Assembly: GCF_008923205.2 (NCBI RefSeq)
Contig: NZ_WBMS02000013.1
Location: 165,589 to 229,588, forward strand
Origin: Actinomadura physcomitrii
Lineage (GTDB): Bacteria; Actinomycetota; Actinomycetes; Streptosporangiales; Streptosporangiaceae
Reading direction: 5' to 3'
Length of the DNA: 64,000 nt
Shown: piece by piece, positions 61,504 to 64,000 of the stretch
Position numbering within the stretch: position 1 is the first letter of the stretch
Layout of the letters: each line of letters starts with the position of its first letter
Notes under the pieces: model-generated
Databases searched by the model: none
Told to the model about the DNA's origin: nothing
The model's input: only the letters and a program-made list of their open reading frames with translations
Translations under genes and position numbers: made by a program

Positions 61504-61710
61504 GTGAGCGGCAACGTCATGCACGACTCGCCCACCGAGTTCCTCCACGACGTGGCGAGTGAGGACGGACGGTGCGTCGCCCAGTCCGTCATCCCCGTGG
61601 GCGACGGCAGCTACCGCTGCGCGTGCTCATGCGGCCGGTGGGACATCATCGCCCCCGGCCGGGCCGAAGGGCTGCGGCTGGCCCGCGTCCACACCGACAC
61701 CGAAGTGTGA
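61504..61710 (+). CDS. Small hypothetical protein with paired Cys
   Basis: The protein has 68 residues from a GTG at 61504, four bases after the amidohydrolase stop. The centre has CACSCGRWD (Cys-x-Cys-x-Cys), a pattern able to bind a metal, followed by a short charged tail. There is no recognised family. It probably is translated with the amidohydrolase. A terminator follows 27 bases after its stop. Confidence 0.55.
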   Translation: MSGNVMHDSPTEFLHDVASEDGRCVAQSVIPVGDGSYRCACSCGRWDIIAPGRAEGLRLARVHTDTEV

Positions 61711-61737
61711 CGGGCGGCCATCCGGCATGGTGAGCAG

Positions 61738-61780
61738 CGAAACGGCCCCCGAGACCGCAATGGTCCCGGGGGCCGTTTCG
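61738..61780. terminator. Bidirectional terminator between convergent units
   Basis: A 19-base stem with one mismatch, CGAAACGGCCCCCGAGACC and GGTCCCGGGGGCCGTTTCG, with a 5-base loop separates the plus-strand unit ending at 61710 from the minus-strand ligase ending at 61796. Its A and T tracts at the base suit termination in both directions. Confidence 0.85.
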
Positions 61781-61795
61781 TCCTCCCGCCGGCCT

Positions 61796-63313
61796 TCAGG
61801 CCGTCTGCCGGTCGGCCGCCGTGAGACCGGCGACCACATCCCGCTTGACGATCTTCCCGGTGGGGGTCCGGGGCAGCTCGGTCCAGAGTGCGATCCGGTC
61901 CGGAGTACGCGACCCGCGCAGCCTCTCGCGCGCGTACGCGCGCAAGGTCTCGCCGTCCAGATCGGCGCCCGGGAGCGGCACGACGACCGCCTCGACGCGC
62001 TGGCCCCATTCCTCGTCGGGGACGCCGACCACGGCGGCGTCCGCGACCCCTGGATGACGCAGCAGCACGTCCTCGATCTCGGCCGGTGCGATGTTCTCCG
62101 CGCCGCGGATGATCGTGTCGTCGATCCTGCCCTCCACGAACAGGTAGCCGTCCTCGTCCAGCCGGCCCCAGTCGCGGGTGTCGAAGAATCCGCGCTCGTC
62201 GACGGCGGGCCCGGATCCGGCGTACTCCCCCGACACCTGCTCGCCGCGCACGTAAATCCGTCCGCCCTCGCCCGCCGGGACGGGACGGCCCGCCTCGTCG
62301 CGGATCTCCACCTCGACCGACGGGACGGGCCGTCCGGCCGATGCGAGCCTCGCCCGGACCAGCGGCTCGTCCGACGTGATCGCGGCTCGGTGGTCCTCGG
62401 GCCCCAGGATCGCGATCGTGGAACTGGTCTCCGTCAACCCGTAGGCGTTGACGAAGTCGATGTGCGGCCACTCCTTCAGGGCCCGCTCGATGACACGCGG
62501 GGTCATCTTCGCCCCGCCGTAGGCGAGCGCGCGGAGGCTGGGAACGGAGCGGTCCACGCCGTCGGCGTCCACGATGCGGGCGAGCATGGTGGGGACCACC
62601 ATCGCGTTGGTCACCGACTCGGCGCGCACCAGGTCGAGCCAGCCCTCGGGGCTGAAGTTCCGGAGGGTCAGGAACCGGCGTCCTGCGTACAGGTTGGTGA
62701 GCACGTTGGACACGGCCGCGATGTGGTACGGCGGGACGCTCATCAGCGATGCCTCATCGTCGCCGGCCGCTGCGAACTCGACTGTTCCGAGCACGTACGA
62801 CACCAGATTGCGATGGTGCAGCAGGACGCCCTTGGGCGCGGACGTGGTCCCGCTCGTGTAGATGATGACGGCGGGCGCCTCGGGTGCGTCATGGGCGTCG
62901 TCCTGGTCGCCGACGCCCTTCTCAGCGGCCTGGGCGGCCTCGAGGATGAAGTCCTCCGGCGTCCGAGCGGAGAGTCCTGCGCGGGTCAGCGCCTCGCTCT
63001 GCGTCTCGTCGGCGATGCCGTACGCGTTCGGGTGGTTGGCGAGCAGGGCCGCCAGTTGCTCGGCGCCGAGCCGGTAGTTCACCGGGACGAGCGGAACGCC
63101 CGCTCGCGCCGCGGTGAACATCGCCAGCGGAAACGCGGGGCCGTTCACCGCGAGGTAGACGACGGCCTCGGCCCCGGCGGCGCGCACCTGTGCGGCGGCC
63201 GCCGCCGAGAGGTCTCGCAGCCGCGCGGCGGTGAGTCCGTCCTTTCGCGAGCCGATCACCGTTCGATCGCCGAATCCGTCCGCCGCCATGTCCAGCAGCA
63301 TCGTCAAGTTCAT
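61796..63313 (-). CDS. AMP-forming acyl-CoA synthetase
   Basis: The protein has 505 residues from the ATG at 63313 (MNLTMLLDMAADGFGDR); an in-frame ATG lies four codons upstream at 63325. Motifs: VIIYTSGTTSAPKGVLLHHR, AYGLTETSSTIAI, RDWGRLDEDGYLFVEGRIDD, IIRGAENIAPAEIE and PRTPTGKIVKRD with the catalytic Lys. It is unrelated in detail to the two duplicated ligases. It makes an acyl-CoA from an unknown acid. It lies 75 bases downstream of a 102-residue gene on the same strand and runs into the shared terminator. Confidence 0.9.
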   Translation of the reverse strand: MNLTMLLDMAADGFGDRTVIGSRKDGLTAARLRDLSAAAAAQVRAAGAEAVVYLAVNGPAFPLAMFTAARAGVPLVPVNYRLGAEQLAALLANHPNAYGIADETQSEALTRAGLSARTPEDFILEAAQAAEKGVGDQDDAHDAPEAPAVIIYTSGTTSAPKGVLLHHRNLVSYVLGTVEFAAAGDDEASLMSVPPYHIAAVSNVLTNLYAGRRFLTLRNFSPEGWLDLVRAESVTNAMVVPTMLARIVDADGVDRSVPSLRALAYGGAKMTPRVIERALKEWPHIDFVNAYGLTETSSTIAILGPEDHRAAITSDEPLVRARLASAGRPVPSVEVEIRDEAGRPVPAGEGGRIYVRGEQVSGEYAGSGPAVDERGFFDTRDWGRLDEDGYLFVEGRIDDTIIRGAENIAPAEIEDVLLRHPGVADAAVVGVPDEEWGQRVEAVVVPLPGADLDGETLRAYARERLRGSRTPDRIALWTELPRTPTGKIVKRDVVAGLTAADRQTA

Positions 63314-63388
63314 CGCATGCTCCACTCGCCGATCGGGGACTGGTCCGCCGGCGCGGTCCCGGCCCCGAGCTCAGAATCGGTAACGGGC

Positions 63389-63697
63389 TCAGTCGGAGGC
63401 GGGCAGCGGCTTGGCGCCCTGGAGCACCAGCGGCGTCCCGTTGGCGGCCACCGTCCCCTCACCGGGCTTGGTGCAGAGCAGTTCGATGCCGAGCGCCTCC
63501 GCGGCGTAGCGCTTGCCGAGCTGGGTCCCCTCGCGCGCATCCTCAGCGGGGACGCCGGACGGGGCGGGCGCCTGCTTGGCATCGACCATCTCGGCGCCGC
63601 CGCAGGTCAGGGCCACTTCTTCGGCGGGGGCCCGGACGACGATCAACCTTGTCCCGTCCACGGTGCTGGCGACCTGCTGACCTGGGCGAAGCTTCAT
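63389..63697 (-). CDS. Small hypothetical protein upstream of acyl-CoA synthetase
   Basis: The protein has 102 residues from the ATG at 63697, with GGAGGAAA six bases upstream; the frame open further upstream lacks support. It has two Cys (LTCGGAEM, LLCTKPGEG) and a beta-rich pattern, with the ending GTPLVLQGAKPLPASD. Similar small genes occur next to thiolases and acyl-CoA synthetases in actinobacteria as far as I recall, but no function is known to me. It probably is transcribed with the ligase and divergent from the thiolase-like gene. Confidence 0.65.
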   Translation of the reverse strand: MKLRPGQQVASTVDGTRLIVVRAPAEEVALTCGGAEMVDAKQAPAPSGVPAEDAREGTQLGKRYAAEALGIELLCTKPGEGTVAANGTPLVLQGAKPLPASD

Positions 63698-63791
63698 GGG
63701 TTTCCTCCACAGACGTACGCGCCCCCGCCCCGCCCTGACACGTCCGGGCAGGGCGGGGCGAGTACGGGGGTGGGCTCTCACTATAGGGCGG

Positions 63792-63839
63792 CCACTTCGA
63801 AAAGTGGAGAGATGAGTATCTTGTTTTTGCTGATCTCTC
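63792..63839. promoter_or_regulatory. Two inverted repeats in a divergent promoter region
   Basis: CCACTT-CGAA-AAGTGG (63792-63807) is a perfect 6-base hairpin or operator. It is followed directly by GAGAGAT ... ATCTCTC (63807-63813 and 63833-63839). They lie between the 102-residue gene (start 63697) and the thiolase-like gene (start 63948). An operator for one or both genes is the simplest reading. Confidence 0.5.
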
Positions 63840-63947
63840 GCGCACGTGACCCCGAACGACCGTGGATTGAGCCATGAACGGTATAACGAATAGAGGCAAC
63901 CGCCCCGTGCAGAGCACCGGCCGGTACACGGCACAGTGGAGGCATAT

Positions 63948-64000
63948 GTGAGCCGCAACGCAACGCAGGTCGCGATCGTCGGAGTCGGCGCGACGCCGTA
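63948..64000 (+). CDS. Start of a thiolase-like gene, cut by the right edge
   Basis: A GTG at 63948 has GGAGG six bases upstream and opens VSRNATQVAIVGVGATP, the typical beginning of thiolase/acetyl-CoA acetyltransferase-like and lipid-transfer proteins (AIVGVGxTPY). Only 17 codons are visible. A thiolase here would complete the beta-oxidation set of the region. Confidence 0.6.
   Translation, partial: MSRNATQVAIVGVGATP

Noticed and set aside
61559..63877. 772-codon plus-strand open frame
   Set aside because: It is antisense to the acyl-CoA synthetase and crosses a strong terminator; its sequence has no domain-like pattern.
1..64000. CRISPR arrays, rRNA genes and complete tRNA genes
   Set aside because: No regularly spaced repeats, no rRNA sequence, and only the 3' half of one tRNA gene was seen.

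Overview
The window is high-GC DNA from an actinomycete. The reasons are near-uniform GC-rich codon use, many GTG and TTG starts, ATGA/GTGA-coupled genes, PucR, TetR and GntR/FadR regulators, a mycofactocin-type short-chain dehydrogenase, DUF2637 and DUF2889 proteins, a fatty acyl-AMP ligase and type III CoA-transferases. Genus cannot be fixed from sequence alone; a Streptosporangiales/Thermomonosporaceae-like soil actinomycete would fit.

Layout. (1) 1-7108 is the transfer/replication end of a mobile element, all on the minus strand: a hypothetical gene, a MobC-like protein, a relaxase, a small basic protein, a DUF2637 membrane protein, an ArdC/TOPRIM primase-like fusion and a partial gene. 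A hairpin followed by TAAGTGC at 6163-6198 looks like oriT. (2) 7851-12955 is a minus-strand operon LuxR / S9 peptidase / MFS exporter / LuxR, with a divergent unknown gene at 13216. (3) 14021-18314 holds CoA-thioester genes: a crotonase, a CoA-transferase of permuted layout and an amidohydrolase. (4) 18366-27000 is a decay zone: IS5-like, IS256 and IS701 transposase remnants, a recombinase remnant and TetR fragments, with a VWA protein, a TetR cut by an in-frame stop and a TetR/hydrolase pair still present. (5) 27198-30219 is a ligase + hydrolase + P450-tail block that ends exactly in the 3' part of a tRNA-Arg(UCU) gene, probably an attachment site. (6) 31107-37387 holds a fatty acyl-AMP ligase, two PucR regulators and a secreted lipase. 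(7) 38660-45747 holds gene remnants, then a second copy of the ligase/hydrolase block joined to an intact P450 - mycofactocin SDR - aldehyde dehydrogenase operon. (8) 45883-64000 is a dense acyl-CoA catabolic region with TetR, MarR, GntR and double-GntR regulators.

How it works together (inference): P450, mycofactocin SDR and aldehyde dehydrogenase would oxidise a methyl or alcohol group to an acid, the AMP-ligases would make the CoA ester, and the acyl-CoA dehydrogenase, crotonases, SDRs, CoA-transferases and the incoming thiolase-like gene would degrade it. The operon acyl-CoA dehydrogenase - SDR - APH-type kinase (48203-51272) has the make-up of the LvaC/LvaD/LvaA set that handles 4-hydroxyacyl-CoA by phosphorylation. 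Four promoters share a CTNAGTTAACTNAG-like palindrome and two others share GAATATAGATTCTT, so the region looks like one or two co-regulated catabolic regulons.
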